62,991 nt of DNA. Origin: Nitrososphaerota archaeon. Its GTDB lineage: Archaea; Thermoproteota; Nitrososphaeria; Nitrososphaerales; Nitrosopumilaceae. Positions 17,612 to 26,580 of this stretch are shown here, one piece after another. The translations under genes and the position numbers were made by a program. Position 1 is the stretch's first letter; each line of letters opens with the position of its first letter. The notes under the pieces are model-generated. The model did no database searches. It was not told where the DNA came from and saw only the letters and a program-made list of their open reading frames with translations. The stretch covers positions 1-62,991 of the forward strand of contig JACRJT010000002.1 of NCBI GenBank assembly GCA_016215465.1, read 5' to 3'.

Positions 17612-18063
17612 TCTTTACGTCTTGCCTTTATTTCAGCAATTAGGCCTCTTAGGTGAGCAGTGTCTTTTACTGTGTTTCCGCCTACCTTTCTGTAGAGTTC
17701 CCAGAATTCAGGATTTGTGATATCTTTTCTATCTTTTGCTACCTTGAGTCTATATCGTAATGCGCGTGTTCTTTTTACATAGACTTCTTTCTTTCCGACA
17801 CGAGCTCCTTTCCTTCCTTTCTTCGAACCTGTAGTAGCTCCTCTTTTGGATTTTTGTGATTTCTTGAATTTTGATCTTCCGCGAGATGTTCCTTTTGCTG
17901 GTTTGATTGTAATTGCACCTGCAGTTATGAGACTTCTAATGTTCTCACGAGTGATTGCATCTGCAATATCGTCTGATCTCTCAGTATCAAATTTAATTCT
18001 GCTTAGGCCTACTCCAACGACTCGAGATACGAGGCGCTTTTTAGCTCTAAGATTTACTACCAC
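17608..18063 (-). CDS. rpl19e: Ribosomal protein L19e (eL19)
   Basis: The 151-residue basic protein has the L19e signature KKRLVSRVVGVGLSRIKF at the N-terminus and a long arginine/lysine-rich middle (GRSKFKKSQKSKRG) that threads through the large subunit. It overlaps the 3' end of L32e by 17 bases in another frame. L18 normally follows in the archaeal spc operon, but here the run stops. Confidence 0.95.
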   Translation of the reverse strand: MVVNLRAKKRLVSRVVGVGLSRIKFDTERSDDIADAITRENIRSLITAGAITIKPAKGTSRGRSKFKKSQKSKRGATTGSKKGRKGARVGKKEVYVKRTRALRYRLKVAKDRKDITNPEFWELYRKVGGNTVKDTAHLRGLIAEIKARRKD

Positions 18064-18454
18064 TAGTCCTCACTCTCGCATTGAAAACCTTGAATTTCTT
18101 TTCCATTGCTTTTTTAACTATTTCCAATCTTTTCTTTGTTCCAACACCGTGGCCAATTCTTACGCCATCTGTCTTTGGGTTTAGTTTTTCTAAATCAGCA
18201 ACATTGTGAACTAAATTATCTGTAAATCCTGATGGATGCAAGCCCTTTGCTATTTTTGGACCGCCGTATCCTACCTTGACTAATCCTGGTCGACCTCTGA
18301 ACTTTTGTTTTCTTTGATGGTTGTCTATTCCCTTTGGTTTTCTCCAGGCTAATCCAACTCTTACATATCTCCAACTTTCTTGCCTTACAAAGTCTGGCCT
18401 GTGCTCCGCAATTGTTTTTCTTAATGCCAGCTCTTCTTTATTGATGGTCAACAT
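18047..18454 (-). CDS. rpl32e: Ribosomal protein L32e (eL32)
   Basis: The 135-residue protein shows the L32e core: SWRYVRVGLAWRKPKGIDNHQR near residue 27, then GRPGLVKVGYGGPK and HPSGFTDNLVHN. The ATG lies about 25 bases after a CTATTTATTG box on the minus strand. It is co-transcribed with L19e, but this pair is inverted and about 8 kb away from the L18-S5-L30-L15-SecY block it joins in most archaea. Confidence 0.95.
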   Translation of the reverse strand: MLTINKEELALRKTIAEHRPDFVRQESWRYVRVGLAWRKPKGIDNHQRKQKFRGRPGLVKVGYGGPKIAKGLHPSGFTDNLVHNVADLEKLNPKTDGVRIGHGVGTKKRLEIVKKAMEKKFKVFNARVRTSGSKS

Positions 18455-18594
18455 ACGGACTCTTAGATTTTACAATAAATAGGTTACTTGTGCAAATTTT
18501 GGCATAAAAAGTAAGAGATAATAATGAACTCGCAACCGGATCGAATATTTGATGTTCATGCCTACGTTCCTTGAAATTGGGTTGATAAACAAAC

Positions 18595-20196
18595 ATGACT
18601 AATCCTAAATCGACCATTACTACCAAGTTTGTCTCTCAGATTGACGCATTTGGTATAAAGCCATCAAAAATTCACCGAAACCTCTCGCCTGAAAAACTAG
18701 TCGAAATGGCGGTGCAAAAAAACGAAGGCATACTTACCACCACTGGCTCCCTCGCAGTAAAAACTGGCAAATACACAGGAAGATCCCCTGATGATCGCTA
18801 TATTGTAGACGATGACGAAACTCACGATACCGTTGACTGGGGAAAGGTTAACCACCCATTACCACTTGATAGATTTGATAAAATTTTTAATAAGATGAAA
18901 AAATTTGTCGAAGGAAAGGAACTCTTTGTATTTGATGGATTTGTAGGTGCGGACGCTGAAAACCGTCTTGCCATTCGCGTAATCAATGATCATTCCTGGC
19001 AGAGTCTTTTTGCAAAGCAATTGTTTGTCAGACCATCTGCAGCAGAGCTTGAAAATCACGAACCCGAATTTACAGTGTTGTGCATAAATGACTTTGAGGC
19101 AATTCCAGAAATAGATGGAACTGGCTCTAATGTTTTCATACTAATCAATCTGACAAAAAAACTCGTTTTGATTGGAGCTACAAGCTATGCCGGAGAAATG
19201 AAAAAATCCATGTTTTCTGTCATGAATTATCTTTTGCCAAAACGAGGAATTTTCCCAATGCACTGCTCTGCAAACATTGGCAAAGGCGGAGATACTGCAC
19301 TGTTCTTTGGTCTTTCTGGGACAGGCAAGACCTCTCTTTCTGCTGACACAAACCGAATGCTAATTGGCGATGATGAGCATGGTTGGTCAGACAAAGGCGT
19401 TTTTAATTTTGAAGGCGGCTGTTATGCAAAATGCATCAACCTAAACCAAGAAGCAGAACCACAAATCTGGAACGCAATAAGATCTGGTGCAGTATTGGAA
19501 AATGTAGTAATTGACAAACAAACACTCAAGCCAAACTTTGATGATGGCTCACTTACAGAAAATACACGAGCTGCATATCCGCTTGAGTATATTCCAACGG
19601 CCGTCTTTCCAAGTCTTGGTGGGCATCCAAAGGTAATTGTGTTTTTGACAGCAGATGCACTTGGAGTATTGCCTCCACTCTCAAAGCTTACCAAGGAAGG
19701 TGCCATGTACCACTTTATGTCCGGTTATACAAGTAAATTGGCAGGAACAGAAAGGGGAATAAAAGAACCAAAAGCCACATTCTCAGAATGCTTTGGGGCT
19801 CCATTCATGCCAAGACCTGCAGAAGTTTATGCTAAATTATTGGGAGAAAAGATAAGCAGCCACAAAACTGTAGTTTACCTGATTAACACTGGCTGGTCAG
19901 GCGGACCATACGGGGTTGGTAAGAGAATCAGCATCAAGTACAGTAGATCTATGGTCACTGCGGCGCTAACTGGAGCACTTGATATTGTAAAATATAGACA
20001 CGATCCTCTCTTTAATGTAGACGTTCCAACTGAATGTCCCGGAGTTCCACCCGAAGTCTTGGACCCAAAAACCACGTGGCAAGACAAAGACGCATACGAA
20101 CTTTCTGCAAAAAAGCTAGCTCAAATGTTTGCAGACAACTTTAACAAGTTCAAAAACGTGGCCCAGGAAATAGTAAACGCAGGGACGAAACCGTAA
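18595..20196 (+). CDS. pckA: Phosphoenolpyruvate carboxykinase (ATP type)
   Basis: The 533-residue enzyme interconverts oxaloacetate and PEP with ATP. Visible motifs are YTGRSPDDRY (oxaloacetate-binding arginine) near residue 63, the kinase-1a P-loop GLSGTGKTSLS near residue 240, and the kinase-2 motif LIGDDEHGW near residue 259. The length is right for the ATP-dependent class. It probably feeds gluconeogenesis from the products of carbon fixation. No TATA box lies at -27, so the mRNA probably has a leader of some tens of bases. Confidence 0.96.
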   Translation: MTNPKSTITTKFVSQIDAFGIKPSKIHRNLSPEKLVEMAVQKNEGILTTTGSLAVKTGKYTGRSPDDRYIVDDDETHDTVDWGKVNHPLPLDRFDKIFNKMKKFVEGKELFVFDGFVGADAENRLAIRVINDHSWQSLFAKQLFVRPSAAELENHEPEFTVLCINDFEAIPEIDGTGSNVFILINLTKKLVLIGATSYAGEMKKSMFSVMNYLLPKRGIFPMHCSANIGKGGDTALFFGLSGTGKTSLSADTNRMLIGDDEHGWSDKGVFNFEGGCYAKCINLNQEAEPQIWNAIRSGAVLENVVIDKQTLKPNFDDGSLTENTRAAYPLEYIPTAVFPSLGGHPKVIVFLTADALGVLPPLSKLTKEGAMYHFMSGYTSKLAGTERGIKEPKATFSECFGAPFMPRPAEVYAKLLGEKISSHKTVVYLINTGWSGGPYGVGKRISIKYSRSMVTAALTGALDIVKYRHDPLFNVDVPTECPGVPPEVLDPKTTWQDKDAYELSAKKLAQMFADNFNKFKNVAQEIVNAGTKP

Positions 20197-22233
20197 TCAC
20201 TTTTTCTTAATTATTATTCCAACTGCCGCTATTATTGCTGTGATTCCAGCTATGATTAGTATCTGTCTTTGGGGTATTCCGACTGCACTAAAATCAATCT
20301 GACCTTTTGCAGATGACTCTACAAATATCGTATTATACACATTAATCGTATTGTTTCCGTCTTTGATGTTTGCCTCAATCCAATACTGTCCTATTTCATG
20401 GATTAAAACGGGATCGCTTTTTGTTGGCGTTATGGATGCCGTGCTGATTAGATCGGAATCTTCATTGTACACTGAGATTTTTGCATAAGACCAAGTGTCA
20501 TTTGAATAAACTCTAAAATTCAATTTCCCATTATAATTAATTGCGTCAACTGAACTTGTCGGTACTCTTACCAACATTGGAACGTGGTATTTCGTCATCC
20601 CATCATCTACTGTGATCATTCCTTGATACTCCCTTGGAATTTCCTTTACAAGATTGGAGGTAATGTAAAGACGGTTGCTGTCAAGAAAATAATCAAAATT
20701 CACCGCATCCTCACTTAACTTGAAATCCACCTTTATTTTTGGGGATTCCTGATTGATTGTTTTTAGCTGCAATATGGCAGTCTGTGTCTTGACGTGTGGT
20801 GACAAATCAAAGATAACATAGTATGGCATTATGATTAGATTTGCATTAAACGCCTTTGTTACATTCAGCCTGCCGACTCCGCTTATTTCAAGGGGAAATG
20901 GCGTTCCGTAGGTATCTGATATTGGATCTGCCGTAGTTGAAATTATGGAATTAATCTCATGTGGGGTCAGTTTTGGGTTTTTTTGCAATAAAATGGCAGC
21001 TGTGCCGGAAACATGTGGAGCTGCAAAACTGGTTCCGCTTGTCAGATTATAATTGCCATTAATTGAGGTGGCGTTCACAAAAACCCCGGGTGCTACCAAG
21101 TTTGGCTTTATGTAAAAGGGAGAAACTGGCCCACGTGAGCTAAAAAATGAAACAAAGTCTGGATGGTAAAATGTATTGAGTGTGCCTACCGTCCTGTTTT
21201 GAATCATGTTTTTCAAAAATAAACCGTCTTCTCTTGACATGGATACTGTGGGAATCGTTGATTCGTAATCTGGGCCTGTAAGCTTGTGGTTTAATTCCCC
21301 AAGAAATATTCCAGGTTCGTTGTTGTACACTATTATGGCTCTTGCACCTGCACTTGCAGCGTTTTTTTCTTTGTCTGAAAAATAGACAAGCTCATTTTTT
21401 TTATCGCTACCTCTTTCAACTAGCAAAATTTTGTCCATTGCATCAATTCCGACGAGATCTTCGGCTCTGCCATACTTGCCAAAAACAATTTCATCTATGA
21501 TTGGCTCGTTTGTTGGTTTAATCCCTGCCATTGGTAAGACCTGCAAACGCTTGCCGTCAATTTGAAGTGTTGCGACAAGACTGGATGTGATGTTGTTGTA
21601 TGTGGCGCCGACAGTAATTGTGTTGGGATCCTTTCCAGGACTGCCTATTGTCTTTAGATCAGGGCCACTGTTTCCAGCTGCTGTCACTACTATGATTCCT
21701 TTTTTTACTGCGTAATTGATTGCCTCGTCAATTCTTTCATTTGTTCTATTGACTCCAAGGCTAATGTTGATCACATTTGCGCCATCATCCACTGCCCGCC
21801 GTATTGCCTTTATGATTAGATCTGATGCCACTCCCTCACCTGTATCCGAAACGCGATAAGCTAGAATCTTTGCAGATGGTGCAATTCCTTTTAGACTTCC
21901 GTTTGCAGCAATTATTCCTGCAACCTCGGTCCCGTGCCCGTTTGTGTCAATTGGGGAATCATCGTTTTCGATAAAATCATACCCACCGGTTACCTTGCCC
22001 GATGGACCAAACCCAAAAAGGTCGGGATGACTATAATCTACACCCGTATCGATTACTGCAACCTTTATTCCATTTCCATTGAAACCTAAATCGTGGGGAT
22101 AGTCTGCACCGACATATTTACCGCTCTTGTCAAGAAGAACTTCAAACGTGATGTCTGGTTGTATTTTTTGAGAGCTCAAAATAACACCAAATAAAATGAC
22201 AAATGCGAAAAAAATTATCTTTTGATGTTTCAC
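20197..22233 (-). CDS. Secreted membrane-anchored subtilisin-like serine protease (S8)
   Basis: The 678-residue protein begins with a signal segment (residues 5-20). It has the full subtilase triad: D62 in AVIDTGVD, H100 in NGHGTEVAG and S402 in SGTSFAAPHVSG, with oxyanion N188 in AAGNSG. A PA-type insertion (about residues 250-345) separates His from Ser. A beta-rich domain follows, and a C-terminal membrane helix with a KKK end anchors it outside the cell. It could process surface or S-layer proteins. It is convergent with pckA, with no gap. Confidence 0.93.
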   Translation of the reverse strand: MKHQKIIFFAFVILFGVILSSQKIQPDITFEVLLDKSGKYVGADYPHDLGFNGNGIKVAVIDTGVDYSHPDLFGFGPSGKVTGGYDFIENDDSPIDTNGHGTEVAGIIAANGSLKGIAPSAKILAYRVSDTGEGVASDLIIKAIRRAVDDGANVINISLGVNRTNERIDEAINYAVKKGIIVVTAAGNSGPDLKTIGSPGKDPNTITVGATYNNITSSLVATLQIDGKRLQVLPMAGIKPTNEPIIDEIVFGKYGRAEDLVGIDAMDKILLVERGSDKKNELVYFSDKEKNAASAGARAIIVYNNEPGIFLGELNHKLTGPDYESTIPTVSMSREDGLFLKNMIQNRTVGTLNTFYHPDFVSFFSSRGPVSPFYIKPNLVAPGVFVNATSINGNYNLTSGTSFAAPHVSGTAAILLQKNPKLTPHEINSIISTTADPISDTYGTPFPLEISGVGRLNVTKAFNANLIIMPYYVIFDLSPHVKTQTAILQLKTINQESPKIKVDFKLSEDAVNFDYFLDSNRLYITSNLVKEIPREYQGMITVDDGMTKYHVPMLVRVPTSSVDAINYNGKLNFRVYSNDTWSYAKISVYNEDSDLISTASITPTKSDPVLIHEIGQYWIEANIKDGNNTINVYNTIFVESSAKGQIDFSAVGIPQRQILIIAGITAIIAAVGIIIKKK

Positions 22234-22333
22234 TGTTTATCCTTTTCCTCAGAGAATAAAATTCATGCTTGGATTTTATTTCTGATGGTAAACAAGACAA
22301 ATCATTAAATTATGAACGTCTGGTTAATACGCC

Positions 22334-22954
22334 ATGGGAAAATTCACACTTCCTGAAGTACCATATGCCTATGATGCGTTAGAACCACACATCGACGCAA
22401 AAACAATGGAAATCCATCACACAAAACATCACCAAGCTTATACCAATGGCCTAAATGATGCCTGGGACAAGCTTAGCTCTGATCTACAACAAAAGGATCT
22501 CCTAGATGTTCTTGCAAACATAAACCAAGTGCCAGAAGCAGTACGCGGTGCAATCAACTTCCATGGTGGAGGATATGACAATCATAAGCTATTTTGGAAT
22601 AACATGAAACCAAATGGCGGCGGCAAACCCGGCGGATCAGTTGCAGATGCAATCAACAAAACATTTGCTAGTTTTGATTCCTTCAAGGAACAATTTTCGA
22701 CAAAAACCACAGGCGTTCAAGGAAGCGGTTGGGGCTGGCTAGTATTCAATCCAAAAACAAACAGTGTTGAATACAAATCAATGCCAAACCAAACAAGTCC
22801 AAGAACCGAAGGACTAGTTCCACTACTCGGTCTTGATGTTTGGGAACACGCATACTATCTCAAATATCAAAACAAAAGAGCGGACTATGTTACAGCATGG
22901 TGGAACGTCGTAAATTGGGACGAAGTAGAAACACGTTATTCCAAATCTAAATAA
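22334..22954 (+). CDS. sod: Superoxide dismutase (Fe/Mn family)
   Basis: The 206-residue enzyme dismutates superoxide. Metal ligands are visible as the His in MEIHHTKHHQAY (H28), the His in YDNHKLFW near residue 80, and Asp and His in LDVWEHAYYLKY near residue 168. The GSGWGWLVF segment is typical. Sequence alone does not settle Fe versus Mn. An aerobic ammonia oxidiser would need it. It has its own promoter and is convergent with the cupin gene. Confidence 0.95.
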   Translation: MGKFTLPEVPYAYDALEPHIDAKTMEIHHTKHHQAYTNGLNDAWDKLSSDLQQKDLLDVLANINQVPEAVRGAINFHGGGYDNHKLFWNNMKPNGGGKPGGSVADAINKTFASFDSFKEQFSTKTTGVQGSGWGWLVFNPKTNSVEYKSMPNQTSPRTEGLVPLLGLDVWEHAYYLKYQNKRADYVTAWWNVVNWDEVETRYSKSK

Positions 22955-22971
22955 TTCTATCTTTTTTTTGT

Positions 22972-23364
22972 TCAGTATTCCATCCAAATATTGCCGATTT
23001 TTTTCTTAGTTCCTATTGCAAATGCTATGCCTTCCCAAGGATTTGAGAATTTATTGTAAAATCTGTGCGGTACTTTGGGCGGGATGAAAATCATTGTATT
23101 GGGAAGAATTGTTTTCGTTTTTGTTCCAACCGTCACAACGCATTTTCCCTTAAGAGAATAAACAAGAACATACTCGTTTTTGTGAATGTGTAACTGGTGC
23201 ACCTCTCTTGGTTCGATTCGTGCCTCAAGTCCAACTATTCTATCCCCCTTGATTTTTTCATTTAGAATTAACTTGATCTTTAGTTTGTCTGTTGGATGAT
23301 CCTTGTATGGATAAATCCATTTTGTTTTTGACTTGACAAATAATCCATTTTTCTTTGAAATCAT
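22972..23364 (-). CDS. Cupin-domain protein
   Basis: The 130-residue protein has a single cupin barrel. Motif 1 reads HQLHIHKNEYVLVYSLKG, and motif 2 reads MIFIPPKVPHRF. The histidines and glutamate expected to hold a metal are present. The substrate is unknown. The divergent prefoldin alpha gene shares the upstream region and apparently one TATA box (23391-23400). Confidence 0.8.
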   Translation of the reverse strand: MISKKNGLFVKSKTKWIYPYKDHPTDKLKIKLILNEKIKGDRIVGLEARIEPREVHQLHIHKNEYVLVYSLKGKCVVTVGTKTKTILPNTMIFIPPKVPHRFYNKFSNPWEGIAFAIGTKKKIGNIWMEY

Positions 23365-23390
23365 TTGTATCCGATTTCATCCAACAAATG

Positions 23391-23400
23391 CATTTATAGG
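23391..23400. promoter_or_regulatory. TATA box shared by divergent cupin and prefoldin alpha genes
   Basis: CATTTATAGG lies about 28 bases before the prefoldin ATG on the plus strand. Its complement CCTATAAATG lies about 31 bases before the cupin ATG on the minus strand. I see no second TATA box in this 59-base gap. Confidence 0.5.
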
Positions 23401-23423
23401 CATCTGAACTGATTTTTTTGTAA

Positions 23424-23843
23424 ATGAGCGAAGAACAAGCCCAGCAGCTTCTTTACCAAATGCAAATGCTTGAATCCTACACAACCAGCTTGGATCAAAA
23501 AGAAGAAGCAATTATGACTTTTCTACGGGAAGCAATATCCTCCGTCGAATCAGTCAGAGGAATTAACCAAAAACAAGAATTCGAGTCATTGATTCCTGTG
23601 GGACTTGGCACCTATGTCAAGGCTAACGTTTCTGGAGCATCAAAGATACTGCTTGACGTGGGCGCGGGGATAATGGTAGAAAAGGAGCACGATTCTGCCA
23701 TCAACTACCTCGAATCGAGAATAAAGGAGCTCCAAGTAGCACTAAATGAGACTGCATCACAAAAACATCAGATCTTGATGAAACTAGAGCAACTAAAACA
23801 GGAAATGAATCGATTAATACAATCTGCAAATCCTCCCAAATAG
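23424..23843 (+). CDS. pfdA: Prefoldin alpha subunit
   Basis: The 139-residue product has the prefoldin alpha layout: an N-terminal coiled-coil helix (residues 1-40), two beta-hairpins with PVGLGTYVKANV near residue 56, and a C-terminal coiled coil (residues about 95-135). With the beta subunit, encoded at 52272-52640 in this window, it forms the hexameric chaperone that delivers unfolded proteins to the thermosome. ftsY follows nine bases later, the usual archaeal pairing. Confidence 0.92.
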   Translation: MSEEQAQQLLYQMQMLESYTTSLDQKEEAIMTFLREAISSVESVRGINQKQEFESLIPVGLGTYVKANVSGASKILLDVGAGIMVEKEHDSAINYLESRIKELQVALNETASQKHQILMKLEQLKQEMNRLIQSANPPK

Positions 23844-23852
23844 TGAGATTTC

Positions 23853-25154
23853 ATGTTTGATAAATTACGCAGCGCCTTTTCATCTGTCGCTAAAAGCCTT
23901 GGTGAAAAGGAACTAAAAGAAAATGATATTGATGATCTCTTATTCCAATTAGAAATCGAGCTAATGGAATCAGACGTTGCAACCGAAGTAATAGATGCAA
24001 TCAAGTCTGACCTTAAAAAAAAGTTAATCGGTACATCTGTTGATAGAAAAGAAATCGAATCCTTTATCAAAAATAGTCTAATTCAAAGCATTTCTGAACT
24101 GTTTGACGCGGCAGGCACTGTCAATATAATGTCCAGCGTCAGCGCAAAGAAAAATTCTGGCGAGCCCTGCGTTATCTTGTTTGTTGGAATTAATGGAACT
24201 GGCAAAACAACAACTCTTGCAAAACTAGGACATCTCTTGAAGGAAAACAAATTTTCAATAGTGATTGCAGCTGCCGATACGTTCCGGGCAGGAGCGATAG
24301 AGCAGCTAACTGAACATGCAAACCGACTGAACCTTAAGATAATTGCACAAAATTATGGCTCTGATCCTGCGGCAGTTGCGCGAGATGCCGTATTATATGC
24401 CAAATCGCACAAAATTGATTGCGTTTTGATTGACACTGCAGGAAGAATGCAGACAAGCAAAAACCTCATGGATCAAATTGAAAAAATTACCAAGGTAGTA
24501 AAACCCGATCTAAAGATCTTTGTAGGTGACTCGTTAGCTGGAAACGACACTGTTAACCAGGCACGGGAGTTTTATCAGCATGTGCAGTTTGACGGTGCAA
24601 TACTGACAAAAAGCGATGCAGATGCCCGTGGAGGTGCTGCACTATCGGTGGTTAAAATCACATCAAAACCAATCTTGTATGTGGGCGTAGGTCAGGAATA
24701 TTCTGACCTAAAACCCTTTGACAAACAAGTATTCCTTGAGGCCGTCTTTGGCAGCGGAGATATCGCGCATGAACCAAAACCAGAACCAAAACCAGAACCA
24801 AAACCAGAACCAAAACCAGAACCAAAACCAGAACCAAAACCAGAACCAGAACCAAAACCAGAACCAAAACCACAAAAAGTCTCAGATCCGTTCGAAGGAA
24901 TTAAAGATCAAGACATCTCCACATATGCCGATTTGTACGATGTCCCACCACCAGAAAATGATGATGATGCGTTTACTATGGCTAAAAATATTAGAAATTG
25001 GATAGCCAACGGTCGTCCAAAGCCTGGTCAACAATCAAAAAAACAAGAATCAGAATCAAAATTATCCGAAGTTAAAAAGCCTGAAGAAAAACAAAAAGAA
25101 GATAACAAAGAGGAGGAACCAAAAAAGAAGCGGCGCTTTGGTTGGTTCAAATGA
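23853..25154 (+). CDS. ftsY: Signal recognition particle receptor FtsY with a long C-terminal extension
   Basis: Residues 1-300 are a normal SRP-GTPase NG core: N domain helices, then P-loop GINGTGKTTT near residue 112, DTFRAGA, DTAGRM, TKSDADARGG and GVGQEYSDLKPF. It docks ribosome-bound SRP at the membrane. The oddity is the remaining 130 residues: about eight PEPK-type repeats (residues 307-340), a small acidic-helical segment, then a charged tail ending in the basic-aromatic [10 protein letters not shown]. The acidic A domain of bacterial FtsY is N-terminal; here the extra region is C-terminal. Confidence 0.93.
   Translation: MFDKLRSAFSSVAKSLGEKELKENDIDDLLFQLEIELMESDVATEVIDAIKSDLKKKLIGTSVDRKEIESFIKNSLIQSISELFDAAGTVNIMSSVSAKKNSGEPCVILFVGINGTGKTTTLAKLGHLLKENKFSIVIAAADTFRAGAIEQLTEHANRLNLKIIAQNYGSDPAAVARDAVLYAKSHKIDCVLIDTAGRMQTSKNLMDQIEKITKVVKPDLKIFVGDSLAGNDTVNQAREFYQHVQFDGAILTKSDADARGGAALSVVKITSKPILYVGVGQEYSDLKPFDKQVFLEAVFGSGDIAHEPKPEPKPEPKPEPKPEPKPEPKPEPEPKPEPKPQKVSDPFEGIKDQDISTYADLYDVPPPENDDDAFTMAKNIRNWIANGRPKPGQQSKKQESESKLSEVKKPEEKQKEDNKEEEPKKKRRFGWFK
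24771..24872 (+). repeat. 12-bp tandem repeat inside ftsY
   Basis: The unit CCAGAACCAAAA repeats about eight times with near-perfect identity and one shortened unit. It encodes the Pro-Glu-Pro-Lys spacer. The near-identity at DNA level suggests copy-number change by slippage rather than protein-level conservation alone. Confidence 0.9.
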
Positions 25155-26056
25155 TAAAATCTAAAGATGTATTGACACTGGATGAGGTTGATAAAAAAGA
25201 ACTAGTGCAAATACTAGACCTTGCGATAAAACTAAAAAAAGATCTCAAAAAAGGAATCTCAAAACCATTGCTAAAAAATAAAACCCTTGCAATGATATTT
25301 CAAAAACCATCCACTCGAACCCGCATAAGCTTTGAAACGGGGATGTTCCAGCTTGGAGGCCATGCACTGAATCTTTCCTCACAAGAATTGCAGCTATCTC
25401 GGGGAGAAACGATCGAGGATACTGCAAAAACAATTTCTAGGTATGCAGATGTAATCATGGCACGAGTCTATGAGCATTCTGCAGTTGAGGCACTGGCAAA
25501 AAATTCCAAAGTTCCTGTAATCAACGGTCTGTCCAACTCATTTCATCCATGTCAAATTCTAGCAGACCTGATGACCATCAAAGAAAAGAAAGGAAAACTC
25601 AAGGGGCTAAAACTTGCTTGGATTGGAGATGGAAACAACGTATGTAATTCAATGATTTATGGCTGCGCCAAGGCGGAAATTTCTATATCCATTGCAACTC
25701 CAAAGGGATTTGAACCAAATCACAAAGTAATCCAAAACTGTAAAAAATTAATCGATATTGAACTAACCCAGGATCCACAAAAGGCTGCATCGAACTCCGA
25801 TGTTGTAGTTACAGACACATTTGTATCGATTCACGACGATCCAAAACGACTCAAAAAATTCTATCCAAAGTATCAGGTCAACTCTTTGCTTATGGCAAAA
25901 GCTAATGAAAACGCCATTTTCATGCATTGTCTCCCAGCAAAAAGGGGCCAAGAGGTAACTGCCTCTGTAATTGATGGATCACAATCAGTTGTCTGGGATG
26001 AGGCAGAAAATAGGCTTCATTCCCAAAAAGCATTACTTGCATCTCTTTCTATCTAA
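25151..26056 (+). CDS. argF: Ornithine carbamoyltransferase
   Basis: The roughly 300-residue enzyme makes citrulline from ornithine and carbamoyl phosphate in arginine synthesis. The carbamoyl-phosphate site STRTR is near residue 50, and the ornithine site HCLPAKRG near residue 255. [15 protein letters not shown] is also typical of the OTCase branch. The longer frame starts at 25142, but ATG 25151 overlaps the ftsY stop in the common ATGA pattern and matches family length. Confidence 0.95.
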   Translation: MIKSKDVLTLDEVDKKELVQILDLAIKLKKDLKKGISKPLLKNKTLAMIFQKPSTRTRISFETGMFQLGGHALNLSSQELQLSRGETIEDTAKTISRYADVIMARVYEHSAVEALAKNSKVPVINGLSNSFHPCQILADLMTIKEKKGKLKGLKLAWIGDGNNVCNSMIYGCAKAEISISIATPKGFEPNHKVIQNCKKLIDIELTQDPQKAASNSDVVVTDTFVSIHDDPKRLKKFYPKYQVNSLLMAKANENAIFMHCLPAKRGQEVTASVIDGSQSVVWDEAENRLHSQKALLASLSI

Positions 26057-26095
26057 CGTTTATAAGAGTAGTTCAAAAATTTCATCAATATCGCA

Positions 26096-26578
26096 ATGGC
26101 TTATTCCACCATACTACGACGATTACGTGATGAGAAGACTAACTATAAGAAGCGTAAGCTAATGCTTATGGGCAGGCGTGATTTTGTCACAATTCAGATT
26201 TCTAATGAAAATACTCTAGTTCAAATTCATAAACCAGAAATGAAAGGAGATTTGGTAATTGCATCTGCTCACTCTAGATTCTTAATACCAAAAGGCTGGA
26301 AGGGATCAAGAAAAAATGTCCCAGCGGCATATCTTACAGGTTATCTTGCAGGCAAAAAGGCACTCTCAAAGGGAGCCAAAGATGCAATCATGTACAGCGG
26401 AACAAGAAAGTATACCCAGAGAATGTCTGCTGCACTAAAAGGAGTCATTGATGCAGGGTTAACAATTCCTGTAGGTGAAGAATCACTCCCAAGTGCCGAC
26501 AGAATAAATGGAGAACACCTTAAAGTAAAAAACGATGTTGCAAAAATCAAATCTGCAATTGATAGTGAGGTCAAGTAG
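26096..26578 (+). CDS. rpl18: Ribosomal protein L18 (uL18)
   Basis: The 160-residue 5S-rRNA-binding protein has the archaeal L18 pattern: TNYKKRKLMLMGRRDFVTIQISNENT near the N-terminus and AAYLTGYLAGKKAL near residue 80. A TTTATAAG box (about 26059-26066) lies upstream, so this is the promoter-proximal gene of the L18-S5-L30-L15-SecY block. In most archaea L19e would precede it. Confidence 0.95.
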   Translation: MAYSTILRRLRDEKTNYKKRKLMLMGRRDFVTIQISNENTLVQIHKPEMKGDLVIASAHSRFLIPKGWKGSRKNVPAAYLTGYLAGKKALSKGAKDAIMYSGTRKYTQRMSAALKGVIDAGLTIPVGEESLPSADRINGEHLKVKNDVAKIKSAIDSEVK

Positions 26579-26580
26579 AT

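Noticed and set aside
18524-18574. 16-codon ORF upstream of pckA
   Set aside because: It lies in the probable leader but has no clear promoter spacing and no recognisable pattern; chance is as likely.
24771-24872. Short tandem repeats that could suggest CRISPR
   Set aside because: Units are 12 bp with no spacers, and they lie inside a coding frame.
24718-25005. Second long frame through ftsY encoding an Asn-Gln repeat
   Set aside because: It is the shifted reading of the 12-bp PEPK repeat; the ftsY frame carries the conserved GTPase and continues through.
20197-25154. Mobile element or prophage between the ribosomal blocks
   Set aside because: No transposase, integrase, terminal repeats or base-composition shift; the genes are ordinary chromosomal ones.
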